NCBI RefSeq assembly: GCF_016653635.2
Contig: NZ_CP067420.1
Coordinates: 5,110,001 to 5,174,000 of the forward strand
Direction of reading: 5' to 3'
Origin: Skermanella sp. TT6
Lineage (GTDB): Bacteria > Pseudomonadota > Alphaproteobacteria > Azospirillales > Azospirillaceae
DNA length: 64,000 nucleotides
The notes beneath the pieces are model-generated. The model searched no databases, was not told the origin of the DNA, and saw only the letters and a program-made list of their open reading frames with translations. Positions 21,896 to 30,293 of this stretch are shown in pieces (within the stretch, counting starts at the first letter, position 1; each line of letters begins with the position of its first letter). The position numbers were made by a program, and so were the translations under genes.

Positions 21896-22092
21896 CAATC
21901 GAATTGCATCGCGTACTGGTAAAGAGGCTCCCAGTCCGGCTTTTCTGTTATGCGGTTGTTGATGATGGCGGATACGTCGGCTGCCGTGCGGACGCCCGAA
22001 TTGACATGGACTTCGGAAGACGCGACCGCTCTGGCGGCTTGCAGTTCCTTGATGAATTGGCTGTTGTTCTTCTTGATGTCGGCCAACTTCAT
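21895..22092 (-). CDS. Small hypothetical protein, first gene of a small cassette
   Basis: A 65-residue protein: MKLADIKKNNSQFIKELQAA, a helical lysine-rich N-terminus, then SGVRTAADVSAIINNRITEKPDW. It is coupled to the 190-residue gene downstream. The ATG at 22092 has GGAAGAG about 10 bases upstream; the longer frame to 22173 has no ribosome-binding site. Small-large coupling on lower-GC DNA resembles an antitoxin-toxin order, but no known domain is visible. Confidence 0.65.
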   Translation of the reverse strand: MKLADIKKNNSQFIKELQAARAVASSEVHVNSGVRTAADVSAIINNRITEKPDWEPLYQYAMQFD

Positions 22093-22231
22093 CGGTCGCG
22101 CTCTTCCCGGAATTTTACATGGAAACATACCACTTTCGACGCATGGATAGCAACGAGATGGCAGGTCGGTCAAGGGATTTCAGGGGACCCGAGCCGCCGC
22201 ATAGATGCAGCCACTCACAGCCGCCCACACG

Positions 22232-22259
22232 CAAAAAGGGCGGGGTTGCCCCCGCCCTT
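22232..22259 (-). terminator. Rho-independent terminator of ssrA
   Basis: On the minus strand AAGGGCGGGG-GCAA-CCCCGCCCTT forms a stem of about 10 bp followed by TTTTTG. It lies directly after the 3' end of the tmRNA coding piece. Confidence 0.85.
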
Positions 22260-22261
22260 CC

Positions 22262-22640
22262 CGGGAATATTCTGTTGCTAGGCCATTCCAGCCCCGCCTA
22301 GTTTCACCACGGCCACCGTTAGGCAGCTACGCGGAGATCCTGAGCATTGTGGTTGTCATTTGCGACATTCACAAGTTGTCGGACGAGCCTTTCCCCGAAG
22401 GGATCAGCGGGCGTACCTCACCCAACGTCTAAACGACCCTTATTCACCCACGTCGATCCTAATTCGCCCCCATCGGACAAGCCCTCACTCCGCAGAGGTT
22501 TGGCCTGATGGCCCGGAGGCCATGCCCCGCTCATCGCGAGGTCTTTTGGTGGAGGCGGGGGGCATTGCAGCCCCCGTCCGCCAGGTCTTATATGATCGCA
22601 GTCCCGGACGGCCCAAGGGCCGCCCTGCAACGCTATCCCC
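22262..22640 (-). ncRNA. ssrA: Circularly permuted two-piece tmRNA
   Basis: On the minus strand the acceptor half comes first and ends in CGCCTCCACCA (CCA at 22549-22547). After an intervening loop the coding half starts at 22471 with GGGGGCGAATTAGGATCGAC. GGGGGCG pairs with CGCCTCC to make the acceptor stem, the permuted arrangement known from alphaproteobacteria. The tag frame at 22319-22363 follows GTC and reads ANDNHNAQDLRVAA before TAA. The RNA rescues stalled ribosomes with SmpB and tags products for proteolysis. The outer ends (about 22640 and 22262) are estimates. Confidence 0.9.
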
Positions 22641-22694
22641 TAGATAAGCCTTGGCGCCGGGATTCGCAAGCCCTTCCCGGGACCGGCGCGGGCC

Positions 22695-24110
22695 TCACAG
22701 CCGGTAGGCCTGCTTCGCCAGGCGATAGGCCAGATCGACCGCCACCTCCCGCGCCTCGTCCTCGTCCAGCCGGTGCTCTGCCACCAGGCCGGCCAGATAG
22801 GCGCAATCCACCCGGCGGGCGACGTCGTGCCGGGCCGGGATCGACGGGAAGGCCCGGGTGTCGTCGTTGAAGCCCACGGTGTTGTAGAAGCCCGCCGTCT
22901 CCGTGGTCTGCTCGCGGTAGCGGCGCATGCCCTCCGGGCTGTCGTGGAACCACCAGGCCGGGCCGAGCCGCAGGACCGGATAATGCCCGGCGAGCGGCGC
23001 CAGCTCGCGCGCGTAGACCGTCTCGTCCAGGGTGAACAGGATGACGGTGAGGTCCCGCTCGTTGCCGAACCGGTCGAGCAGCGGCTTCAGCGCCGTGACG
23101 AACTCGCCCCGCACCGGGATGTCGTCGCCCAGGTTCGGCCCGAAGGTGCGGCGCATCCAATCATTGTGGCCGCGGTGGACGCCGGCATGGATCTGCATGA
23201 CCAGTCCGTCGTCGAGGCTCATGCGCGCCATCTCGGTCAGCATCTGGCCGCGGAACAGCTCGGCTTGGGCGGGAGAGGCCCGGCCGGAGACGATGGTCTC
23301 GAACAGCGCCGCCGCCTGGTCCGGGGGCAGGTCCGCAGTGGACGCCGTCGGGTGGCCGTGGTCGGTCGCGGTGGCACCGCATGCCATGAAGTCGCGCCGC
23401 CGCCGCGCCAGGGCCGACAGGTAGCCCTTCCAGCCCAGCGTGTCCTCGCCGGTGATCCTGCCCAGCGTCTCCAGGTTGGCGAGGAAGCCCGGGGTATCCG
23501 GATCGACCACGGGGTCCGGGCGGAACGTCGTCACCACCCGTCCCCGCCATCCCGACGATCGGAGCGCCTTGTGGTGCTCCAGCGTGTCGAGCGGGGATTC
23601 CGTGGTTGCCAGCACCTCGATGTCGAAGCGCTCGAACAGGGCGCGCGGCCGGAACTCCGGTTTCGCCAAGCACTCGGCGATCCGGTCGTAGATCGCGTCG
23701 GCGGTGGCCGCCGACAGGCGCTCCGTCACGCCGAACACGCGCTCCAGCGAATATTCCCACCACAGCCGGGTCGGCGTCCCCCGGTACAGGTGCCAGCGCT
23801 CGGCCACCGTGCGCCAGATCCGCCGCGGGTCGGTCTCGACCGGGCCTGTCGCGGCGGCCGCCCCGTCCCGAGGCCGCACGCCCAGGCTCTCCAGCGGGAT
23901 GCCCTGGCTGTAGAGCATGCGCAGCAGGTAGTGGTCCGGTACCACCAGCAGGGTTGCGGGATCGGGGAACGCCTCGTCCAGGGCGAACCAAGCCGGGTCG
24001 GTGTGGCCGTGCGGGCTGACGATGGGCAGGTCCCGGACCTCGGCATAGAGCCGGCGGGCGATCGCCCGCGTGCCGGGATCGGCCGGGAACAGTCGGTCTT
24101 CGTTCAGCAT
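22695..24110 (-). CDS. uxaC: Glucuronate isomerase (uronate isomerase)
   Basis: A 471-residue member of the amidohydrolase-like uronate isomerase family. It begins with LNEDRLFPADPGTRAIARRLY and has the metal-site motif IVSPHGHTDPAWFA, then GRVVTTFRPDPVVDP, MQIHAGVHRGHNDWM with a conserved His, and WWFHDSPEGMRRYREQ. It converts D-glucuronate to D-fructuronate or D-galacturonate to D-tagaturonate. It lies 7 bases after dctM in the same direction, so the transporter most likely imports a hexuronate. Confidence 0.95.
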   Translation of the reverse strand: MLNEDRLFPADPGTRAIARRLYAEVRDLPIVSPHGHTDPAWFALDEAFPDPATLLVVPDHYLLRMLYSQGIPLESLGVRPRDGAAAATGPVETDPRRIWRTVAERWHLYRGTPTRLWWEYSLERVFGVTERLSAATADAIYDRIAECLAKPEFRPRALFERFDIEVLATTESPLDTLEHHKALRSSGWRGRVVTTFRPDPVVDPDTPGFLANLETLGRITGEDTLGWKGYLSALARRRRDFMACGATATDHGHPTASTADLPPDQAAALFETIVSGRASPAQAELFRGQMLTEMARMSLDDGLVMQIHAGVHRGHNDWMRRTFGPNLGDDIPVRGEFVTALKPLLDRFGNERDLTVILFTLDETVYARELAPLAGHYPVLRLGPAWWFHDSPEGMRRYREQTTETAGFYNTVGFNDDTRAFPSIPARHDVARRVDCAYLAGLVAEHRLDEDEAREVAVDLAYRLAKQAYRL

Positions 24111-24117
24111 GGCGCTC

Positions 24118-25395
24118 TCACATCAGGGCGTTCGGCAGGAACAGGACCAGTCCGGGCCACAAGGCCAGGACCACGACCAGCAGCAGGATCGTGAAGATGA
24201 AGGGCAGCGATTCGACCACGTACTCCTCCACCGGGCAGTCCAGCAGGCTGCACACGGTGTACATCGCGACCCCCACCGGCGGCGTCATCGACCCCAGCGT
24301 GACGATGGTCATCATCAGGATGCCGAAATGCACGGGATCGACGCCCAGCGGCGTCACGATCGGCAGGAAGATCGGCGTCAGCAGCAGCACCAGAACCGTG
24401 CTCTCGATGAACAGCCCGGCGACGAACAGGAAGAACAGCACCAGCGCCACCACCAGGATCGGCTCGCGCGTCAGGCCGGTCATCGCCTCGGCGATGCTCT
24501 GCGGCGCCTGCTCGAAGATGATGGCGTAGCCGACCATGCCGGAGAACAGGATGATCAGCATGATCAGCCCGGTATCCACCACCGCCTCGTAGAGGGATTC
24601 CATCACGCCGGCCCAGGTCAGCTCCCGGTGCAGCAGGAATCCGACGATCGCGGCATAGATCACCGCGAAGGCGCCGACCTCCGACGGGGTGAACAGCCCG
24701 CCGCGGATCGCGACCAGAAGCGCCACCGGGAACAGCAGCGCCCACTTGGCGTCGGCGACCGCCCGACCGACCGACCGCAGGGTCGGCCGCTCCGCCAGTT
24801 CGGCGCGGTAGCCGCGCCGGCGCGCGATCAGCCACACGGTGACCATCAGCCCGGCCATCATCAGCAGGCCGGGGATGACGCCGGCCAGGAACAGCCGGCC
24901 GACCGACACGTTGCCGACGAAGCCGTACAGGATCAGCCCCAGGCTGGGCGGGATGGTCGCGGTGATCAGCGAGCCCACGGCGATCGTGGCGCAGGTGAAG
25001 CCCTTGGAATAGCCCCGGGCGATCAGGCTGGGGCCGAGGATGCGCGCCTCCATCGCCGCGTCGGCCACCGCCGACCCGGAGACTCCGCCCATCAGGGTGG
25101 ACAGCACGATGCAGACCTGGGCCAGCCCCCCCGACATCCACGACACCAGCACGCTGGAGCAGGCGATCAGCCGGGTGGTGATGCCGGTCCGGTTCATCAT
25201 GTGGCCGGCCAGCACGAAGAAGGGCACCGCCAGCAGCGGGAAGCTCTGGGACGCGGTCGCGACCTGCTGCACGCCGATCGACATCGGCATGATCTCGTTG
25301 GTCGCGAAGAACGAGAATCCGGCGATCCCGATCGCGAAGGCGATCGGCAGGCCGAGCCCCATCAGGAGGAAGAAAGTGACGGCGAGCAGGGTCAC
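24118..25395 (-). CDS. dctM: TRAP transporter large permease, DctM type
   Basis: A 425-residue, very hydrophobic protein with about 12 membrane segments (LLAVTFFLLMGLGLPIAFAIGIAG at the start, ending LALWPGLVLFLPNALM). The TRAP-M motif GGVSGSAVADAAMEARILGP lies in the first half. The start is GTG at 25395, overlapping the dctQ stop as GTGA. It forms the transport core driven by an ion gradient. The very long frame extending upstream is a shadow. Confidence 0.95.
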   Translation of the reverse strand: MTLLAVTFFLLMGLGLPIAFAIGIAGFSFFATNEIMPMSIGVQQVATASQSFPLLAVPFFVLAGHMMNRTGITTRLIACSSVLVSWMSGGLAQVCIVLSTLMGGVSGSAVADAAMEARILGPSLIARGYSKGFTCATIAVGSLITATIPPSLGLILYGFVGNVSVGRLFLAGVIPGLLMMAGLMVTVWLIARRRGYRAELAERPTLRSVGRAVADAKWALLFPVALLVAIRGGLFTPSEVGAFAVIYAAIVGFLLHRELTWAGVMESLYEAVVDTGLIMLIILFSGMVGYAIIFEQAPQSIAEAMTGLTREPILVVALVLFFLFVAGLFIESTVLVLLLTPIFLPIVTPLGVDPVHFGILMMTIVTLGSMTPPVGVAMYTVCSLLDCPVEEYVVESLPFIFTILLLVVVLALWPGLVLFLPNALM

Positions 25396-25910
25396 GGAAC
25401 GACCTCCTCGGCATGGATGGCGGATGGGGCGGGAGCGAAGACGGGTTCCGGCCGGGTGCGCAGGCCGCGCACGGTCCGGACCATCTGCCCCAGCAGCGTG
25501 ACGGACAGCAGCAGGCATCCGGCCGGAACCGCGCCCGTCACGAAGGCATAGCTGATCCCGCTGTCGCCGAACTGCCGTTCCAGGTTGAGCATGGTAAGCT
25601 CGTAGCCCATGACCACCATGGTCAGCAGGAATCCGAGCACCACGGCGCCCAGGACCAGGTCGAGCGCCGCCCGCGCCGTCGCGGGCAGGCGCTTGACCAG
25701 GTAGTCGATGCCGATATGGGCGCGCTTCCTCAGCGCCATGTCGGCGCCGAGGAAACTGACCCAGACGAACAGGAGTTGCGCCAGGTCCACCGACCAGACC
25801 AGGGGATGGCCGAACCAGCGCATGACGCCGGCGGCGAAGACGAGAAGCACGATGATGGCCAGGAGGAGCGTTGCCAGCAGCCCCTCCCCCTTGATCAGCC
25901 AGGATGTCAT
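25392..25910 (-). CDS. dctQ: TRAP transporter small permease, DctQ type
   Basis: A 172-residue protein with four membrane helices. The first is LLATLLLAIIVLLVFAAGVMRWFG and the second WSVDLAQLLFVWVSFLGADMALRKRAHIGID, which has the TRAP-Q signature. It partners the DctM subunit and is coupled to it. It lies 69 bases after dctP, across a triple 15-bp repeat. Confidence 0.93.
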   Translation of the reverse strand: MTSWLIKGEGLLATLLLAIIVLLVFAAGVMRWFGHPLVWSVDLAQLLFVWVSFLGADMALRKRAHIGIDYLVKRLPATARAALDLVLGAVVLGFLLTMVVMGYELTMLNLERQFGDSGISYAFVTGAVPAGCLLLSVTLLGQMVRTVRGLRTRPEPVFAPAPSAIHAEEVVP

Positions 25911-25920
25911 GGCGGCAATC

Positions 25921-25965
25921 CTTTAGACGGCGGGCCTTTAGACGGCGGGCCTTTAGACGGCGGGC
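25921..25965. repeat. Three tandem copies of a 15-bp unit between dctP and dctQ
   Basis: CTTTAGACGGCGGGC occurs three times without interruption. On the transcribed (minus) strand it lies a few bases before the dctQ start codon and could change by slippage. Confidence 0.9.
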
Positions 25966-25979
25966 CTGGGGCGGTCGCG

Positions 25980-26963
25980 TCAGTTCTGGAGGATCTTCTC
26001 GATCTCCTGATGGAGCTCGGTGTAGCCCAGCTTGTCGTAGACCGGCTTGGTGGCCTCGCGGAACGGGGCGACGTCGATCTCCGCGATCGTCATGCCCTGC
26101 TCCTTCATCTGCTTCTCGTAATCGGCCAGCGACGCCTCCGTCGCGCGCGACGCGTTGTCGCCCGCCTTGGTCGACTCCTCGCGCAGGATCTGGCGGTACT
26201 CGGCCGGCAGCTTGTCGAACCAGGCGGCGCTGGTGACGATGCCGGTGATCAGGTTGATGTGGCCGGTCTTGGTGACGTGGCTGGTCACCTCGTACAGCCG
26301 GGAGCCGTAGCTGGCCGGGTGCTGGGCCTCGACCCCGTCGATCACCTTCTGCTGGAGCGCGGTATAGACCTCCGACCAGCCCATCGGCGTCGGCGTGGCG
26401 CCCATGGCGCGGATCGTCTCCATCCAGACCGGGGCGCCCGGCGTGCGCATGCGGATGCCGCCGAGGTCCGCCGGCGTGGCCACCGGCTTGTTGGTCAGCA
26501 CGTGGCGTTCGCCCTGCCACCAGTTGAACGACAGCACCTGGTGTCCCGAAGCCTTGCGCAGCTTCTCGGTCCACTGCTCGAACAGCGGCGAGGTGACGAC
26601 CTTGCGGATGCCCTCGTAGCCCTGCGCCAGGTAGGGCGCGCCGAGGACGCCGAACTCCTTGGTGAAGACGGCGAGGCGGCCGCCGTCGACCACCACGGCG
26701 ACACCGGCCCCGGCCCGGGCCTGCTCAAGCACGTCCTCGTCCTTGCCGAGCTGCGACCCCGGGAACAGGCGCACGGAGACCTTGCCGCCGGTCCGCTGCT
26801 CGACGCTCTTCTTGAATTCCTCCAGGCCCTTGTACAGCGGGTCCTGCTGCGCCAGGGCGGTGTTGACGCTGAGGGTGTAGTCGGCGGCGAAGGCGCTTCC
26901 GGCCAGGGTGGCCAGGGCCATGCCGAGCGTGGCGGCGCGCCACGTGCGCGTGATGAAGCTCAT
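25980..26963 (-). CDS. dctP: TRAP transporter periplasmic solute-binding protein, DctP type
   Basis: A 327-residue protein with a cleavable signal peptide (RTWRAATLGMALATLAGSAFA, cut after AFA). The mature part has YTLSVNTALAQQDPLYKG, VRLFPGSQLGKDED, and the conserved ligand Arg region DLGGIRMRTPGAPVWMETIRAMGA with PMGWSEVYTALQQKVIDGVE. It delivers substrate, probably a uronate given uxaC, to DctQM. It is the first gene of the unit, divergent from the GntR regulator. Confidence 0.95.
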   Translation of the reverse strand: MSFITRTWRAATLGMALATLAGSAFAADYTLSVNTALAQQDPLYKGLEEFKKSVEQRTGGKVSVRLFPGSQLGKDEDVLEQARAGAGVAVVVDGGRLAVFTKEFGVLGAPYLAQGYEGIRKVVTSPLFEQWTEKLRKASGHQVLSFNWWQGERHVLTNKPVATPADLGGIRMRTPGAPVWMETIRAMGATPTPMGWSEVYTALQQKVIDGVEAQHPASYGSRLYEVTSHVTKTGHINLITGIVTSAAWFDKLPAEYRQILREESTKAGDNASRATEASLADYEKQMKEQGMTIAEIDVAPFREATKPVYDKLGYTELHQEIEKILQN

Positions 26964-27020
26964 GTCTCCTCCCTCGAGGGCTTGCCTGTGTTGCAGAGGC
27001 GTTCTTGCTACTCACTGGTA

Positions 27021-27033
27021 TGGTAGTATACAA
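27021..27033. promoter_or_regulatory. Putative GntR-family operator
   Basis: TGGTAGTATACAA is a near-palindrome of the T-N-GTA...TAC-N-A form favoured by FadR/UxuR-type regulators. It sits between the divergent dctP and gntR starts, in AT-richer DNA that also holds nearby GGTAT repeats. Assignment is by motif and position only. Confidence 0.5.
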
Positions 27034-27124
27034 GAATGGTATTGGCAATGCCCTTGCGACGGCGCAGGATGGGCAGCACCATTTGCCTTGCGGGGTTTGG
27101 TCGAGAGGGGGCGAAAGGACGGCG

Positions 27125-27844
27125 ATGCTCAGCAGGATCGAATCGAACTCGGCCGAGCCGGTGGCGAAGCGCGTCTTCCAGGCCCTGCGCCAGGCCATCG
27201 TCACGATGCAGTTCAGCCCCGGCCAGCCGCTGTCGGAGCAGGAGGTCGCCACCCAGCTCGGCGTCAGCCGACAGCCGGTCCGGGAGGCCTTCATCAAGCT
27301 GGGCGAGTCGGGTCTGGTGACCATCCGCCCGCAGCGCGGCACCTTCGTGGTCAAGATCTCGGTCAAGCAGGTGATCGACGCGCGCTTCGTCCGGGAAGCG
27401 GTCGAGGTGGCGGTCGCCCGCAAGGCCGGCGAGGAGCCGCCGGCCGGCATCGTCCGCGACCTGCGCGATAACCTGGGGGCCCAGCGGGCCGCCGCCGAGG
27501 ACAGCACGCCCGAACGCTTCCTCGACCTGGACGAGGCGTTCCACCGGACCCTCGCGCTGGGGATCGGCTGCGAATACGCATGGCGCGTGGTCGAGGAGAC
27601 CAAGGCCCAGATGGACCGGGTGCGCTACCTGAGCCTGCCCCACGCGACGCCGCTCGATCGGTTGATCCACCAGCACGAGGCGATCGTGGACGCGATCGAG
27701 GCCCGCGATCCCGACGGGGCCGAGGCCGCCATGCGCCGCCATCTGCGGGAGATCCTGACCTCCCTGCCCGAGCTGGAGCAGCGCTTCCCCGACCTGTTCG
27801 ACGGCGCCGCGGCACCCGCCGCGCGGCCCACCTGCGCCGCCTGA
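27125..27844 (+). CDS. GntR/FadR-family transcriptional regulator
   Basis: A 239-residue regulator. The winged HTH lies at about residues 12-75 (VFQALRQAIVTMQFSPGQPLSEQEVATQLGVSRQPVREAF and TIRPQRGTFVVKIS). An FCD ligand domain follows, with DEAFHRTLALGIG and HQHEAIVDAIEARDPDGAEAAMRRHL, whose Asp/His residues normally hold a metal. ATG at 27125 follows GAAAGGA. It is divergent from dctPQM-uxaC, so it very likely represses that operon until a uronate binds. Confidence 0.92.
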   Translation: MLSRIESNSAEPVAKRVFQALRQAIVTMQFSPGQPLSEQEVATQLGVSRQPVREAFIKLGESGLVTIRPQRGTFVVKISVKQVIDARFVREAVEVAVARKAGEEPPAGIVRDLRDNLGAQRAAAEDSTPERFLDLDEAFHRTLALGIGCEYAWRVVEETKAQMDRVRYLSLPHATPLDRLIHQHEAIVDAIEARDPDGAEAAMRRHLREILTSLPELEQRFPDLFDGAAAPAARPTCAA

Positions 27845-27848
27845 CGGC

Positions 27849-28394
27849 TCAGGCCTGGATGACGGGGTAGCTCCGGTTGACGGTGTGGGCAACGAAGGCG
27901 GCCACGACGGCCTTGGCCAGGTCGCCGGGGATGAAGGCCAGGGAGCCGGCGGCGGCCTGGAACAGCGGCAGGCCGGCGACCAAGCTGACGCCGACGATGC
28001 CGATCGCGTAGACCACGAAGATCCCGCCCGCGGCGCAGGCGGCCAGCAGGCGGGCGAAGGTCAGGCGGGTGCGGAAGCGTTCCGTCAGCCAGCCGACCAC
28101 GAAGGCGCCGACCGGCCAGGACAGCAGGAATCCGGCGGTCGGGCCGAAGAACACGCCAAGGCCGCCGCGCCCTCCCGACAGCAGCGGCAGGCCCACCGCC
28201 ACCAGCGCCAGGAACAGCAGCATCGCGAGGCCGCCGCGTTTGGCCCCCAGGATCGAGCCGGCGAGCATGACGCCCATGGACTGGGCGGTGATCGGCACGG
28301 GGATGAACCCGACCGGGATCGGCGGCATCAGCCCCAGCGCCGCCATGATGGCGGCGAACAGGGCGATATGGACCATGTCGCGGGTGGTCAGCAT
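27849..28394 (-). CDS. bioY: Biotin ECF transporter substrate-binding component BioY
   Basis: A 181-residue protein with about six membrane helices: MVHIALFAAIMAALGLMPPIPVG, PVPITAQSMGVMLAGSILGAKRGGLA and GVFFGPTAGFLLSWPVGAFVVGWL. The PITAQSMG and GPTAGFL motifs are those of BioY. It binds biotin in the membrane. It follows bioN across a 182-base gap holding a palindromic repeat, and ends 4 bases from the convergent gntR stop. The ATG at 28394 begins the fold; longer frames read through the repeat. Confidence 0.94.
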   Translation of the reverse strand: MLTTRDMVHIALFAAIMAALGLMPPIPVGFIPVPITAQSMGVMLAGSILGAKRGGLAMLLFLALVAVGLPLLSGGRGGLGVFFGPTAGFLLSWPVGAFVVGWLTERFRTRLTFARLLAACAAGGIFVVYAIGIVGVSLVAGLPLFQAAAGSLAFIPGDLAKAVVAAFVAHTVNRSYPVIQA

Positions 28395-28431
28395 GTCGGT
28401 GTGGTCCGGTACTTGGTTTTGATCGATTAAT

Positions 28432-28525
28432 CGTAGGTCGGCCTCGGCCGAAGGCCGACAACATGGCCGGAGCGTTGACGCAGGATGTCGGCGTTCGCCC
28501 TGACGGGCGAAGGCCGACCTGCGGC
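28432..28525. repeat. Compound palindromic repeat between bioN and bioY
   Basis: Two hairpins lie in tandem: GTCGGCCT-loop-AGGCCGAC, then a longer arm GTTCGCCC-TGAC-GGGCGAAG flanked by GTCGGC/GCCGAC. The whole segment is bounded by GTAGGTCGG and CCGACCTGC, so it is itself an inverted repeat. It looks like a non-coding interspersed repeat. Confidence 0.8.
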
Positions 28526-28576
28526 ACTTCGCTCCGCACCAGCAAGGCGGAGACATGGCGCGCCGGCGCGGAAAAC

Positions 28577-29176
28577 TCAATCGGGATCGTAGCCGCGGGC
28601 TTCGATCGCGTCGGTCAGCACGCTGGCCATGCGCAGCGTCTTGACGATCAGCGGCACCGCCACGGCGGTGACGCTGCGCTCCAGGCCGCGCGACCGCTGG
28701 GCGGCCTGGATCTCGCGGACCAGATCGATCAGCAGCGGCACGAAGCGGATCGCGAGCGAGATCATCAGGCCGGCCTTGGCGGGATTGACGCCGACCCGGC
28801 GCAGGGGCCGGAGCCCCCGTTCCAGGGCCTCTACCATGTCAGAGACCCGGGTCGTCAGGGTGATCAGCACCGCCAGGGAAACCAGCACGGTGAAGCGCAG
28901 GACCGTGACCAGCCCGCTCTCCCAGCCGACCAGCAGCGCGTGGACCGCGAAGAAGAACAGTCCCAGCAGCAGCACCGGGCGAAGCTGGGCCGCGACCTCG
29001 CGGGGCGGCAGGCGCGCCAGGGCGAACAGGCCCAGGGCCACGGCCTGGACGACGCCGAGGACGCGGGGATCGGTCACCTGGATCAGGCCGACCGCCACCA
29101 GCATCAGCGCCAGCATCTTGGCGCCCGGGGCCAGCGCGTGGACCGGCGACTCGCGCTCGATATAGAGGCCCAGCAT
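28577..29176 (-). CDS. bioN: Energy-coupling factor transporter transmembrane protein BioN
   Basis: A 199-residue ECF T-component that begins GLYIERESPVHALAPGAKML. Several helices follow (LALMLVAVGLIQ, VLLLGLFFFAVHALLVGW, LVSLAVLITLTT). The cytoplasmic coupling motif appears in EALERGLRPLRRVGV and QAAQRSRGLE, with the Ala-Arg-x type signature. It links BioY to the BioM ATPase. Its ATG overlaps the bioM stop as TGATG. Confidence 0.92.
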   Translation of the reverse strand: MLGLYIERESPVHALAPGAKMLALMLVAVGLIQVTDPRVLGVVQAVALGLFALARLPPREVAAQLRPVLLLGLFFFAVHALLVGWESGLVTVLRFTVLVSLAVLITLTTRVSDMVEALERGLRPLRRVGVNPAKAGLMISLAIRFVPLLIDLVREIQAAQRSRGLERSVTAVAVPLIVKTLRMASVLTDAIEARGYDPD

Positions 29177-29850
29177 CAGGCCATCAGTTCTACATAACGG
29201 GATATGGCGGCGGAGGGGCGATCGTCGGCGACGATCCGGCCGCCGTCGAAGACCAGGACCCGGTCGAACCCGCCGAGCAGGTCCAGGTCGTGGGAGACGA
29301 AGACGGCGGCCTGGGGCAGTCCGGCCACCGTTTCCATGACCATGCGCTTGTTGCGCAGGTCGAGCAGCGTCGTCGGCTCGTCGAACACGACGTAAGCCGG
29401 TTCCATCACCAGCACCGAGCAGATCGCCAGCATCTGCTTCTGGCCGCCGCTCAGCAGGTGCGCGGGGCGGCTCCGGTGCCCGGCCAGCCCGTAGCGGTCC
29501 AGCACCGCGGCCACCCTCCGGTCGATCTCTGCGCGGTCCAGCTTCAGGTTCTTCAGGCCGAAGGCGATGTCTTCCTCGACCATGGGATAGACGATCTGGG
29601 TGTCCGGGTCCTGGAACACGAAGCCGACCTTGCGGCGGACGGCCTTGCCCTCCGTCCGGGTGTCCAGCCCGTCCACCAGCACCGAGCCCTCGTCCGGCAC
29701 CACCAGCCCGTTCAGCAGGCGGGCGAAGGTGCTCTTGCCCGACCCGTTCGCGCCGACCACGGCGACCCGGCGCTCCGCCAGGGTCACCGACACGTCGCGC
29801 AGGACCTGATGGTCGCCGAACCGGTGGCTGACCTGCCGAAGTTCGATCAC
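29176..29850 (-). CDS. bioM: Energy-coupling factor ATPase BioM
   Basis: A 224-residue ABC ATPase: Walker [15 protein letters not shown] near residue 34, Q-loop [14 protein letters not shown], signature [12 protein letters not shown] and Walker [13 protein letters not shown], with the switch His in [10 protein letters not shown]. With BioN and BioY it powers biotin uptake. It starts 42 bases after the sufA stop codon, in the same direction. Confidence 0.94.
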   Translation of the reverse strand: MIELRQVSHRFGDHQVLRDVSVTLAERRVAVVGANGSGKSTFARLLNGLVVPDEGSVLVDGLDTRTEGKAVRRKVGFVFQDPDTQIVYPMVEEDIAFGLKNLKLDRAEIDRRVAAVLDRYGLAGHRSRPAHLLSGGQKQMLAICSVLVMEPAYVVFDEPTTLLDLRNKRMVMETVAGLPQAAVFVSHDLDLLGGFDRVLVFDGGRIVADDRPSAAISRYVELMA

Positions 29851-29892
29851 GGAGGAAAGGCCCGCATCGGGAACGGTACCGCGGGCCGGCCG

Positions 29893-30231
29893 TCAGACGC
29901 TGAAGCTCTCGCCGCAGCCGCAGCGGGCCTTCTCGTTCGGGTTCTTGAAGACGAAGCCGGACTGGATCTTGTCGTCCACATAGTCCATCTCGGTGCCGAT
30001 CAGGAACATGGTCGCGGCCGGATCGATCAGGATCTTGACGCCCTTGTCCTCGACCACCTCCTCGAACTTCTTGATCTCCTCGGCGTATTCGACGGTGTAG
30101 CTGAGTCCGGAGCAGCCGCGCGTCTTGACGCCGACGCGCAGGCCCAGGGCCGGCTTCTCCGACTTCGCCATGATCTGCTTGACCCGCTCGGCCGCGGCGT
30201 CGGTGATCGTCATTGCCTTGGGAAGTGCCAT
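29893..30231 (-). CDS. sufA: Fe-S assembly scaffold/carrier SufA (HesB/IscA family)
   Basis: A 112-residue A-type carrier with the three conserved cysteines: one in TRGCSGLSYTVEY and two in the C-terminal RCGCGESFSV. It receives clusters from SufBCD and passes them to apo-proteins. It sits at the downstream end of the suf run, about 60 bases after sufT. Confidence 0.94.
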   Translation of the reverse strand: MALPKAMTITDAAAERVKQIMAKSEKPALGLRVGVKTRGCSGLSYTVEYAEEIKKFEEVVEDKGVKILIDPAATMFLIGTEMDYVDDKIQSGFVFKNPNEKARCGCGESFSV

Positions 30232-30293
30232 CTCGTTCTACTCCGACTTCTGCATGCTCTGTCCGGTGCCGATTCCAGTGCCGATCCGCGGCA

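Noticed and set aside
22773..24194. Long plus-strand frame opposite uxaC
   Set aside because: Antisense shadow without domain or ribosome-binding site.
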